Source: Candidatus Omnitrophota bacterium
GTDB taxonomy: Bacteria; Omnitrophota; Gorgyraeia; Zapsychrales; Zapsychraceae
Assembly: GCA_018399915.1 (NCBI GenBank)
Contig: JAGYNW010000011.1
Span: 1-20,450, forward strand
DNA length: 20,450 nucleotides
Direction: 5' to 3'
The notes under the pieces are model-generated. The model was given only the letters and a program-made list of their open reading frames with translations. It searched no databases and was not told the origin of the DNA. Below, in pieces: positions 6,728 through 13,960 of the stretch. The position numbers and the translations under genes were made by a program. Each line of letters starts with the position of its first letter. Within the stretch, counting starts at the first letter, position 1.

Positions 6728-7285
6728 TCACATCATTTCTTCTAAAATTCTCGTAACCTCTTTTCCAAAAGGCCTGGCTAACCGCATTAATTTTTTTTGA
6801 TTAATGATATTCTCTGAAACCGACAATATGCCCTGGACATCAGCCAGGTCCTTTATGCCTCCCGCATATATTTTTAAACAAATCAGATCTTCAACGCTAA
6901 CCATATTAATCATTTCCCCTTGAAAGGGAACGCGCGTGACCCTTTGAAACACATCATCATCCGCCTTTTTTATGCCTAACAAGAGATCAACATGATTTTC
7001 GTAATTATCCTCAATCAGGATAACTCCCTCTAAAGGATCATACACGCCCCCCCTGCGGACAACCACATGCATGCCCGCCTTAATTAACGCGGACCTTAAC
7101 GCTCTTAGCCCTACGCGGCCTTCTTTGATCCGGATAAGCGCATCAGCATCCAGGCTGGAACGCACCACCCCATAAAAAGAAACCGCCATAGCCCCGATGA
7201 CAGCGTAAGGCACTTTCTGTTTATTGAGGATATCAATAACATCCAACAACAATAAGGCCGATTGTCCACTCTCTTTAGCGCGCAT
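6728..7285 (-). CDS. Nucleotidyltransferase-fold protein, possible toxin, 185 aa
   Basis: The N-terminal part carries a nucleotidyltransferase core: VPYAVIGAMAVSFYGVVR followed by SSLDADALI (Asp46 and Asp48 as the metal-binding pair), with ENHVDLLLG supplying a third acidic residue (Asp100). The C-terminal helices (SVEDLICLKIYAGGIKDLAD) resemble those of AbiEii/DUF6036-type minimal nucleotidyltransferases, some of which are toxins that modify tRNA or proteins. The GAMA loop is a GG-to-GA variant of the usual GGxA turn. The start overlaps the RelB-like gene by 11 nt, so the two are surely cotranscribed. The antitoxin-like partner makes a toxin role likely but unproven; no RelE-type toxin is present in this operon. 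Confidence 0.75.
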   Translation of the reverse strand: MRAKESGQSALLLLDVIDILNKQKVPYAVIGAMAVSFYGVVRSSLDADALIRIKEGRVGLRALRSALIKAGMHVVVRRGGVYDPLEGVILIEDNYENHVDLLLGIKKADDDVFQRVTRVPFQGEMINMVSVEDLICLKIYAGGIKDLADVQGILSVSENIINQKKLMRLARPFGKEVTRILEEMM

Positions 7286-7631
7286 TTTTAGACGTCTTTC
7301 TTTTTCCTGCCCTTGAAATGCCGGCCTTATAGCCAGCCTTTTCTATTTGGGTTAAAAGGTAAGAATGATTGAAAAAAGCATTTAATCGCTCTTGGGGCTG
7401 CATTCTTTTTGATTGTTCGACCAAAGCAGCCTGGGTATAGGAGGAAACTTTTGATTTTGGACCCTTCCCCGGAAGATTTACCGCAAAAGGCATGCCTTTT
7501 TTGAGTTTTACCTGATGATAAAACAAGCTGATCGCCTCAGAGGCATTCAGCCCTATTTCCTTAAATATGTCTTCTGCCTGTTTTTTGATTTCAGGTTCAA
7601 CCCTGGCCCTGATCATGGCGGATTTTTTCAT
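7275..7631 (-). CDS. RelB/DinJ-family antitoxin with extended C-terminus, 118 aa
   Basis: The ribbon-helix-helix N-terminus is typical: MKKSAMIRARVEPEIKKQAE, then GLNASEAISLFYHQVKLKKG and MPFAVNLPGKG. RelB/DinJ proteins bind operator palindromes and neutralise RelE/YafQ toxins. Normal DinJ ends at about 85-90 residues. Here a basic extension (AGYKAGISRAGKRKTSKNAR) continues to 118. I chose ATG 7631 because AGAGAGG lies 7 nt upstream; the longer frame to 7664 would start inside the operator palindrome. The next gene overlaps by 11 nt and is a nucleotidyltransferase rather than a RelE-like toxin. Confidence 0.8.
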   Translation of the reverse strand: MKKSAMIRARVEPEIKKQAEDIFKEIGLNASEAISLFYHQVKLKKGMPFAVNLPGKGPKSKVSSYTQAALVEQSKRMQPQERLNAFFNHSYLLTQIEKAGYKAGISRAGKRKTSKNAR

Positions 7632-7652
7632 AAGCATACCTCTCTTTTTACA

Positions 7653-7681
7653 AGTGTATCTCATATGGGATACATTTGCAA
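7653..7681 (-). promoter_or_regulatory. Promoter with 20-bp operator palindrome for the RelB-like/nucleotidyltransferase operon
   Basis: The minus strand reads TTGCAA (7681-7676), a 17-bp spacer, then TACACT (7658-7653). A near-perfect palindrome, TGTATCTCATATGGGATACA at 7655-7674 (18 of 20 positions symmetric), fills the spacer and covers most of the -10 box. A ribbon-helix-helix dimer bound there would block RNA polymerase, the classic autoregulatory layout. Confidence 0.7.
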
Positions 7682-7781
7682 ATATAAAAATTCAGTTAAA
7701 ATTCAATAAAAACCTGATTAAAACAGCGCGGAATCTTATTTAAAAGGAGGGGAACAAGCCCGTCATGTTTGAAGTCAGACT

Positions 7782-7822
7782 AAAAAACAGGACAGCCCCT
7801 CACACTCAAAGGGACTGTCCTG
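7782..7822 (-). terminator. Intrinsic terminator of the PHP-glycosyltransferase gene
   Basis: On the minus strand CAGGACAGTCCCT (7822-7810), a 9-nt loop, and AGGGGCTGTCCTG (7800-7788) form a 13-bp stem with one G-U pair, followed directly by six Ts (7787-7782). It lies 28 nt after the gene's stop. On the plus strand the odd pair would be A-C and there is no T-run, so the hairpin is built for minus-strand transcription. The GGACAGTCCC half-sites may also belong to a dispersed repeat. Confidence 0.85.
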
Positions 7823-7849
7823 TCCTATTCTCTTCTTCCTTTTGCAATA

Positions 7850-10273
7850 TTAACTTAAAATTTTTTCATCTTTATTCTCTCTCAACGACAGGTTAAACTT
7901 TTCGCCATGAATTAAAGCTTCAAAAGCTTTGCTCCAATGAAATTGATTAATTATGCGCATTCGGGCCGCGTTTTTCATCCGCATGTATCTTTCTTTATCA
8001 TTTTGCTTCACATCCATAACATGCGCTATCGTTGTAACCCAGGATTTAACATCCTCCGGAAGGACAAATCCTGTCTTACCATCTTCCACTAAATCCCTGC
8101 TGCCGCAGGAATCCATAACGCATACAGGCAAACTGCACGATTGCGCCTCTAAAACAACCATGCCGAAGGTGTCCGTTGTGCTGGGAAAAACAAATAAATC
8201 AGCCAGCGAATAAAAAAAAGGCAACTCATGCCTGTCTACCTTATCAACAAAGACAACCCTGTGACACCCTTTAAAATAATTTTGAATATATTCTTTACGC
8301 GGACCATCTCCAACAAGAAGCAAATTAAGCCGGGGGCAATTAACAAGAAGCTTTTTATAAACTATCGAAAGAAATTTTAGGTTCTTGTCTTTGCTGATCC
8401 GGCCTGTATAAAGTAGCGTAAAGCTGTTTTTAAAAAGATCATCGTGGCATAGCAATAATTTTGAAAGCATTGTGTACTTAAATTCAGAGGCATCAATGCC
8501 CCGCTTAAAAATCTGGATATTTTTATTCACATAACCTCTCTTCTGTAACGCGTCTTTGTAGAAGGAGGTTGGAATCTTCATCCTGTCAACGCGTGCGTAA
8601 AACCATTTCAAATATTTCTCGATAAGACCCGGAATGATTCCCTGCCCGACGATCCTCTCCATTTGTTTTGTAAAATCCGTATGATAGACACCAAAAACTT
8701 TAATCCCTGACAATTTGCCGGCAAGCAAACCTGTTAATCCTACCGGGCCTGGCGTTGATATGATAATTTCATCCGGCTTATACGCCTGAACCTTTTCTAC
8801 GGAATTTATAAAAGAAGGAATTCGCATTACATAGGATTTGTACAGATCAGGAACATAGGAAGTTATCGGCTCTAGATTAATTCCGCTAATCTTTGTTGCC
8901 GCGAAGTCTTCCTCGTTAAGGCAACAAACAACCTTAATATCAAGATCATAAACCTTCGACTGCCGCATGAATTCCTTAACGATCAAAGAGACTCCATTTA
9001 AATCAGTAAGCGTGTCAGTAAACCATAAAATCCGTTTCTTTTTCTCAACCCCGTTGCCTTTGCGAAATCTCTGCGTCAACTCATGATTTATTTCATTATT
9101 TTGATGAATAAATTTATAAGTAGCATACAGGGGCAAAACTTTATCTAAAATAACGCTAATATCATCAATGACGCATGAAATATTCAGACCGAACTGAAGA
9201 TTGAAATCTTTTGTATATTTATCAATTAACGTTACGAGATACGCGTCTAAAGACGCGATCGAGTTTTTATAAGCAACCTCGATCCTTTTATCAATATTAT
9301 TTGGCTCAATACCCTTAAGGTCGTTCCGTAAATTCTCAACATATCGGGCGAATAAATATTTTTTCGGATCTTGGCTGTGTTTTGCGCATTGAAGAAAAAC
9401 CCACTGTTTCAGATCAAACTTTGCGTTGACATGATCAAAAATAATATCACCCGCCATCCTTTTTTTCGCAGCTTTTTTCTTCCCCTCAATATTCTTTTTC
9501 CAATCATGCTGAATTTTATAGAACCCGAAAACCCTTGTCTTAAAGTCACTGCTGCGGCCAGAGGCCATAATATTTTTGTTCTTTAAATTCTGAATAAAAT
9601 CTTGCTTTGTTGATCCATCGTCTTTGGTGAAAGTCCTTCCGATAAATAACCCGGTATGGTCATCGGTCCCGCCCGTAAATCCCTTGATCCATGGATTTTC
9701 ACTAAAAGGCTCAATATAATATTTTTTATGCAACCTTTCGATATCATATGGATCTAAATAATTTAATATCCGGGTCCAGTTGTAATTAAAATGCTGGCTC
9801 CTTGCTCCATTGATTCCTTCAAAGACATCAAACAAAAGGATCAATTTTTCTACAATATCGGTCGTCAGCACGCCGTTCACATTGCTGGTCGCATGCGCGA
9901 CTGAATAAGGTATTTTTTCCTGTCGGAGATAATCCCTTAATCGATAAATATCCCAGCGCAATTCTTTGAGATGGTCAAACTGCGGTTGAATAATATCAAA
10001 GACAAGAATATGCACTTTACACCCGTTTTCAGGAAAAACAACCGTAATTTCCGAACCGGTAAAGGCTTCTTTAGGATATTTTGAGAGAAGCAGATTTGAT
10101 CCTTTAATTTCATTATGATCGGTTATCGTTACATAATCCATGCCCCGGGCTTTAGATTCATGATAAATGTGGTCAATATCAACGTAACACTCCCGCATGC
10201 CTAATTTTCTTAATACCCATTCCGCCGGCTGCCGTGAATATTGACTATGAACATGCAAATCAACTTTAGACAT
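7850..10273 (-). CDS. PHP-domain / GT4 glycosyltransferase fusion, 807 aa
   Basis: Residues 1 to about 270 are a PHP metal-dependent phosphoesterase domain: DLHVHS (His7, His9), ITDHNEI (Asp52, His53), the SVAHATSN His and a late TDDH motif. Residues about 270-400 are a helical linker. From about 412 a GT-B glycosyltransferase of family 4 begins (KRILWFTDTLTDLNGVS), with GVYHTDF, the nucleotide-sugar core LLYTGRISKDKNLKFL and the donor-binding region TDTFGMVVLEAQSCSLP. GT4 enzymes transfer sugars from activated donors to lipids or glycans; the PHP half may hydrolyse a phosphate ester. Acceptor and donor are unknown. ATG is preceded by AGAGAGGGAG. The gene stands alone between a structured leader and a terminator. 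Confidence 0.88.
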   Translation of the reverse strand: MSKVDLHVHSQYSRQPAEWVLRKLGMRECYVDIDHIYHESKARGMDYVTITDHNEIKGSNLLLSKYPKEAFTGSEITVVFPENGCKVHILVFDIIQPQFDHLKELRWDIYRLRDYLRQEKIPYSVAHATSNVNGVLTTDIVEKLILLFDVFEGINGARSQHFNYNWTRILNYLDPYDIERLHKKYYIEPFSENPWIKGFTGGTDDHTGLFIGRTFTKDDGSTKQDFIQNLKNKNIMASGRSSDFKTRVFGFYKIQHDWKKNIEGKKKAAKKRMAGDIIFDHVNAKFDLKQWVFLQCAKHSQDPKKYLFARYVENLRNDLKGIEPNNIDKRIEVAYKNSIASLDAYLVTLIDKYTKDFNLQFGLNISCVIDDISVILDKVLPLYATYKFIHQNNEINHELTQRFRKGNGVEKKKRILWFTDTLTDLNGVSLIVKEFMRQSKVYDLDIKVVCCLNEEDFAATKISGINLEPITSYVPDLYKSYVMRIPSFINSVEKVQAYKPDEIIISTPGPVGLTGLLAGKLSGIKVFGVYHTDFTKQMERIVGQGIIPGLIEKYLKWFYARVDRMKIPTSFYKDALQKRGYVNKNIQIFKRGIDASEFKYTMLSKLLLCHDDLFKNSFTLLYTGRISKDKNLKFLSIVYKKLLVNCPRLNLLLVGDGPRKEYIQNYFKGCHRVVFVDKVDRHELPFFYSLADLFVFPSTTDTFGMVVLEAQSCSLPVCVMDSCGSRDLVEDGKTGFVLPEDVKSWVTTIAHVMDVKQNDKERYMRMKNAARMRIINQFHWSKAFEALIHGEKFNLSLRENKDEKILS

Positions 10274-10378
10274 AACTCCCTCTCTTTTTAAGATGGCATT
10301 TAAATTACCTCTTAATTATTTACGCTCTTGATGGCATTATTATGAAGAAGAGGTAAATTTTTGGTTAATTCCCATCTT
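10274..10378 (-). promoter_or_regulatory. Structured 5' leader of the PHP-GT4 gene, possible RNA switch
   Basis: Two nested stems can form in the transcript: AAGATGG with CCATCTT (10378-10372 with 10296-10290), and inside it TTACCTCTT with AAGAGGTAA (10356-10348 with 10313-10305). The sequence AATGCCATC occurs twice (loop 10338-10330 and base 10300-10292), so the upstream AAGATGG/GATGG has two possible partners. CCTCT of the inner stem could instead pair with AGAGG of the ribosome-binding site at about 10280-10287. No known riboswitch class is recognised. Between 10379 and 10480 I see no gene. Confidence 0.4.
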
Positions 10379-10480
10379 TGTGATTATCGCAAAAAGCGGA
10401 CGGTCTTTAACGATATCAAAACTCTTGGTAAACGGGTCATTGTCTAAACGTTGACATCAGCACGTGGGGTCAGGAAAGTT

Positions 10481-10840
10481 TCACTCTGCCCTATGGGTCA
10501 ATTCCGCAATCGCCTTTTGCGCGGAATCAAAATAAAAGATCTCTTTTTGCAGCCTCAAGATCTCTAAAAGATCTTTCTGTTGCTTCTGGATATGAATAAT
10601 GCCGATACGCACATCCTTTGTCTCATGCTCTTTAATAAAATTGATCATGCAGGCAAAAGCCGACGTATCCAGAGAGGTAACTTCCTTGAAATCCAGAATA
10701 ATAATCTTGACGTCCGGCTTTTCCATGACATCATTACAGATCTTCTGGTATTGCGGGGTTGTCTGATTGGTAAAATCGCCTTTGATGCGGAGGAAAACAA
10801 TTCCTTCGGGCCCTTCTTGAAATTCTATTTTTGTTGACAT
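10481..10840 (-). CDS. STAS-domain protein, anti-sigma-factor-antagonist-like, 119 aa
   Basis: This is a single STAS domain of the SpoIIAA type. It starts with a strand pattern EGIVFLRIKGDFT, then VKIIILDFKEVTSLDTSAFA, whose Asp58-Thr59-Ser60 segment is the usual phosphorylation-site region (typically D-S/T-S in this family), and then helices and strands to the end. SpoIIAA-like proteins act in partner switching by binding anti-sigma-factor kinases. No kinase or sigma factor is visible in the window, so the partner is unknown. I chose ATG 10840 because AAAGGA lies 6 nt upstream; the longer frame overlaps umuC. It starts 23 nt after the umuC stop, so it is probably the last gene of the umuDC operon, an unusual neighbour. 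Confidence 0.85.
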   Translation of the reverse strand: MSTKIEFQEGPEGIVFLRIKGDFTNQTTPQYQKICNDVMEKPDVKIIILDFKEVTSLDTSAFACMINFIKEHETKDVRIGIIHIQKQQKDLLEILRLQKEIFYFDSAQKAIAELTHRAE

Positions 10841-10863
10841 TTGTGATCCTTTCGGTTCACGGC

Positions 10864-12135
10864 TCATATGGCAATGGAAAGCAGTTCATCCCATCGCGTT
10901 GTGTAGCGGGGAGACATCCGTGCCCGGCGCATACGCCATGGCTTACCCAGTCCTTCCGCCGCGAAAACAATATTCCCGGCCCCTCCGCGCTGGTTAATCG
11001 CGTCCATCGCTTGCATTAAATTTTTCCTTTTACTATCTTGATAGTCATCACTGAACAGATCAGCCTGAACATAACCCTCATCTTCTAAGGAGGACAGCAT
11101 CACGCCTACTTTTTTATACGTATATCCCTCCTGATAAATCTTATCTAATAACCTTTTCGCACAAAGATTCAATGCGCCGGTATCCGCGGTCGGCGGATTA
11201 ATGCCCATAGCCGCGGCCTTTTCATAATAGGGATCCGAACCAAACGGATTGGACTGCAGGAACACCATGATGCTCCCGGCAACGGATTGCTGTTTCCTGA
11301 GTTTCTCCGCGGCCCGGGCCGTATACGCACAGGCTGCCTCCAAGATTTCGGCCTTCTTTGCCACTTTATAACCAAAAGAACGCGAGGTAACAATCGCTTT
11401 CTTCTTTTGAAAATCCTGTTCTAAGGCCACACACGGCTGTCCCCTTAATTCGTGAACTGTTTTAAGCCCCCTGACAGTTAACTGCTTCTTAACCCAAGCA
11501 TCGGGTAAGCTGCGCAATCTTAGCGCCGTGCTTATGCCATAAGCCTTTAAGAACTTGGCCTGGCGCCTGCCTATGCCCCAAATATCAATCACCGCTAGGC
11601 CTTTGAGGCACTCTGAAATTTTGTTTTCATCTAAAAGGCAAAACACGCCTTTTTGGCGGGCGTCTTTTTTGGCGATGTGATTGGCGACTTTGGCCAATGT
11701 TTTGGTAGGCCCGATCCCTATCGAGACCGGCAATCCTGTTTTTTGTTTGACAGCCCGACGAATCGTATGCCCCTGTTCCCGGATGTCCTGGCCGCGGAAT
11801 CCCTTAAATAATAAAAAGGCTTCATCGATCGAGTAAACCTCCCGGACAGGACTGTAGCGTGAAAGCACATCCATGACCCTGCGCGACATATCCCCGTAAA
11901 GGGCAAAATTAGAGGAGAGCACCTTGATCTTATGTTTTTTTACAAGGTCCTGACACTGAAAGATCGGTTGCCCCATCCGGATGCCCAAGGCCTTGGCCTC
12001 ATCGGACCGGGCGATCGCGCAGCCATCATTGTTTGACAACACCACCACCGGCCTGTCACGCAAACCCGGATCGAATACGCGCTCACAGGACACATAAAAA
12101 TTATTGCAATCAACAAGAAAATATATATCTTTCAT
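10864..12135 (-). CDS. umuC: UmuC, Y-family DNA polymerase V catalytic subunit, 423 aa
   Basis: This translesion DNA polymerase copies damaged templates together with processed UmuD. Catalytic motifs are intact: [18 protein letters not shown] (Asp9) and [11 protein letters not shown] (Asp104, Glu105). A helix-hairpin-helix region follows ([19 protein letters not shown]). The clamp-binding motif QADLF lies at residues 357-361, and the family C-terminus includes [20 protein letters not shown]. Length matches E. coli UmuC (422). I chose ATG 12135, where family similarity begins; AGGCGG lies upstream. It sits 20 nt after umuD. I saw no canonical LexA box (CTGT-N8-ACAG) upstream of umuD; regulation may come from the promoter at 13.87 kb or use a different operator. 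Confidence 0.95.
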   Translation of the reverse strand: MKDIYFLVDCNNFYVSCERVFDPGLRDRPVVVLSNNDGCAIARSDEAKALGIRMGQPIFQCQDLVKKHKIKVLSSNFALYGDMSRRVMDVLSRYSPVREVYSIDEAFLLFKGFRGQDIREQGHTIRRAVKQKTGLPVSIGIGPTKTLAKVANHIAKKDARQKGVFCLLDENKISECLKGLAVIDIWGIGRRQAKFLKAYGISTALRLRSLPDAWVKKQLTVRGLKTVHELRGQPCVALEQDFQKKKAIVTSRSFGYKVAKKAEILEAACAYTARAAEKLRKQQSVAGSIMVFLQSNPFGSDPYYEKAAAMGINPPTADTGALNLCAKRLLDKIYQEGYTYKKVGVMLSSLEDEGYVQADLFSDDYQDSKRKNLMQAMDAINQRGGAGNIVFAAEGLGKPWRMRRARMSPRYTTRWDELLSIAI

Positions 12136-12155
12136 AATAAAAAAGCCGCCTGCGA

Positions 12156-12599
12156 TCAAACTGAGTGGATCACATGCAGCACAACACCCCACGCTTCAAA
12201 GTCCCTATCCTCGGTTATTTCAATAGGCTCATAATCCGGATTCTCTGCCAGCAGATAAAGGCGGTCCCGGACTTTTCTTACCCTCTTTACGGTAAACTCC
12301 CCGTCCAGGATAGCCACAATAATCTTATTGTTGCCGGGGTCCCGGGAACGGTCAACGATCAAGATATCGCCGGAGGCAATGCCGGCATTGATCATGGAAT
12401 CGCCTTTAACCTTAACAAAAAAAGTGGATGCCGGGCGCTTGATCAAAAAATCGTTCAGATCCAGTTTCTGATCGATATAATCATCAGCCGGTGACGGGAA
12501 TCCCGCCCTGACTTTGGACAGATACAAAGGCAAGGCCCTGGCCTGCGTAATATCCGGGTTATAGATATCCGTAACCATCATATCCGGTTTTTTATTCAT
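12156..12599 (-). CDS. umuD: UmuD, LexA-like self-cleaving S24 peptidase, 147 aa
   Basis: UmuD is the accessory subunit of polymerase V, activated by RecA-assisted self-cleavage. Visible features are a cleavage site [12 protein letters not shown] (Ala32-Gly33, Ala-Gly as in LexA; E. coli UmuD has Cys-Gly), the nucleophile in KVKGDSM (Ser68) and the general base in EFTVKRV (Lys105). The 37-residue Ser-Lys spacing equals that of E. coli UmuD. There is no N-terminal DNA-binding domain, so it is UmuD rather than LexA. I chose ATG 12599 because AAAGGA lies 7 nt upstream. A 6-bp hairpin (CGCCTG/CAGGCG) lies just before that ribosome-binding site, without a T-run. The gene begins 51 nt after the preceding toxin gene. 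Confidence 0.93.
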   Translation of the reverse strand: MNKKPDMMVTDIYNPDITQARALPLYLSKVRAGFPSPADDYIDQKLDLNDFLIKRPASTFFVKVKGDSMINAGIASGDILIVDRSRDPGNNKIIVAILDGEFTVKRVRKVRDRLYLLAENPDYEPIEITEDRDFEAWGVVLHVIHSV

Positions 12600-12649
12600 G
12601 TCCGTATCCTTTCGCCTGGATTTCAGGCGCTGCTTCACGTCTTATCTGT

Positions 12650-13030
12650 TTAAAATTTTTCTTTCCCGTAATGGCTTAAAATTCTGTCTCTATTCTCGTT
12701 TTCCTTATCACCTTTATAATAAATTTCGATAAATTCAACAATATCCTCTTGCTCATAATACGCATATATTACCCGGATACCACTTGCCGCCCCTTTGCCT
12801 TTTAATGCTTTGCAAGCGAATTTTTTCGCTTTATATATTTGAGGTTGTTGAATACCCAAATCAGATATTCTGATGACACCCCGATTATCAATATTCTTCT
12901 TATGGGTAAGTTTGAGCTGATTAGCAATGAAGGAATTCAAATCTTCGTCCAGAGTTCTGAATCTTCTGGAAAGCTTTTTAAAGTCTTTTTTGAACTCGTC
13001 AAGTTTACGGATATCATTGAATATCGTCAT
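12650..13030 (-). CDS. RelE/ParE-like toxin partnered with a Panacea antitoxin, 126 aa
   Basis: The RelE/ParE fold is suggested by a helical, Lys-rich start (LDEFKKDFKKLSRRFRTLDE), a middle strand ending KAKKFACKALKGKG, and terminal strands GIRVIYAYYEQEDIVEFIEI followed by a basic tail. This resembles ribosome-dependent mRNA interferases, but the catalytic residues cannot be fixed by eye. I chose ATG 13030 because GAGGGAG lies 7 nt upstream. It overlaps the antitoxin gene by 17 nt, giving antitoxin-first order and coupled translation. The region is AT-rich compared with umuDC downstream. Confidence 0.7.
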   Translation of the reverse strand: MTIFNDIRKLDEFKKDFKKLSRRFRTLDEDLNSFIANQLKLTHKKNIDNRGVIRISDLGIQQPQIYKAKKFACKALKGKGAASGIRVIYAYYEQEDIVEFIEIYYKGDKENENRDRILSHYGKEKF

Positions 13031-13814
13031 CACTATACTCCCTCACTGAATAAGGTGTAGTTCGGTAAAATACCGATTCATAATCAATGACCTCTTCTTC
13101 TTCTGTGGTCATCCAAGGTACATCATTATGAGAATATTCGCTTATTTGTTTCGCGTTCATGTCAGAAAGAGAATTTATAACATCATCAATAAGCTTCTGT
13201 TCATTTCCGGTAATATTAATTTTCTTCATATCCGGTGCGCGCAAGGGTAAATATTTTGTTTGGGGATAATGAAAATAATTATCCTGGATTTTCACCAGGT
13301 CTTTGCCTTCCATATCTTCAACAATCTTGATAAACTCGGTCGGAGTCGGACCATAATGATTCTTAATATATGTTGCCCCTATTAACTGCTCCTCATATCT
13401 TTCATAATAATTAAAATCGATGAAGTAAAGAAGCTTGTACAAAACCGCCTCTCCTACGTTTGGTTTCGATCCCACCTTGCTTAAAACATAAAGCAAAACC
13501 TCTTTAAACTTATCAAGGTTTTTCTGAGGAACGCTTATTCTGATAGCATTCTTTTTCTTTGGTTTTGATCTGAGGTCTTTCTCCAAGACGACTTCAATAT
13601 CTTTATTTAAATCAAGAAGGACATCTGTAGGCATATTAAAAATCCTTGATAACTTCACGATTTCTTCGGCACTGATCTTCCGCTCTCCGTTTTCGATCTG
13701 CGAAATCGCGACTCTGCCAACGCCTAATTGCCCGGCAAGGGATTCTTGAGAAAGGCCGAACTTTTCCCTGACTGTTTTTATTTTCTTTGAAAGTTTTTTA
13801 TAGAAGATATCCAT
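13014..13814 (-). CDS. Xre-type HTH plus Panacea (DUF4065/SocA-like) antitoxin, 266 aa
   Basis: Residues about 7-65 are a Cro/C1-type helix-turn-helix (GLSQESLAGQLGVGRVAISQ, then IENGERKISAEEIVKLSRIF). Residues about 105-215 match the Panacea domain: GEAVLYKLLYFIDFNYYERY, then GATYIKNHYGPTPTEF. Panacea antitoxins are known to neutralise many unrelated toxins, so the toxin next door defines the system. The fused HTH makes this protein its own likely repressor. I chose ATG 13814 because AGGAGG lies 8 nt upstream; a GTG three codons earlier overlaps that ribosome-binding site. Promoter is at 13844-13872. Confidence 0.88.
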   Translation of the reverse strand: MDIFYKKLSKKIKTVREKFGLSQESLAGQLGVGRVAISQIENGERKISAEEIVKLSRIFNMPTDVLLDLNKDIEVVLEKDLRSKPKKKNAIRISVPQKNLDKFKEVLLYVLSKVGSKPNVGEAVLYKLLYFIDFNYYERYEEQLIGATYIKNHYGPTPTEFIKIVEDMEGKDLVKIQDNYFHYPQTKYLPLRAPDMKKINITGNEQKLIDDVINSLSDMNAKQISEYSHNDVPWMTTEEEEVIDYESVFYRTTPYSVREYSDDDIQ

Positions 13815-13843
13815 ATTGATCACCTCCTTTTAAGGTTACATAA

Positions 13844-13872
13844 AGGATATCATATGTTAGATATTATATCAA
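13844..13872 (-). promoter_or_regulatory. Likely promoter of the Panacea toxin-antitoxin operon
   Basis: The minus strand has TTGATA (13872-13867), a 17-bp spacer and TATCCT (13849-13844), about 30 nt before the antitoxin ATG. Repeated GATAT/ATATC half-sites cover the region and may bind the HTH of the antitoxin. It may also drive umuD, umuC and the STAS gene, because no strong terminator intervenes. Confidence 0.5.
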
Positions 13873-13960
13873 TTGATTGTTTGATTTTGCTTCATTCTCT
13901 TGCTGGACTAAAAACGATCTTCATTTTTACAGGAAACTTTGCCGGAGAAAGGCTCTTCGG

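Noticed and set aside
7755..7917. Plus-strand ORF starting MFEVRLKN near 7765, after AAAAGGAGG
   Set aside because: It runs through the terminator hairpin and the 3' end of the PHP-GT4 gene. Composition and position do not look coding.
12605..12635. Hairpin CGCCTG-AAATC-CAGGCG before umuD as a terminator
   Set aside because: Only 6 bp, no following T-run, and it abuts the umuD ribosome-binding site. At most a weak translational modulator.
13930..13960. Imperfect hairpin after the response regulator as a terminator
   Set aside because: One mismatch, a 3-nt loop and no T-run, so I cannot support it as an intrinsic terminator.
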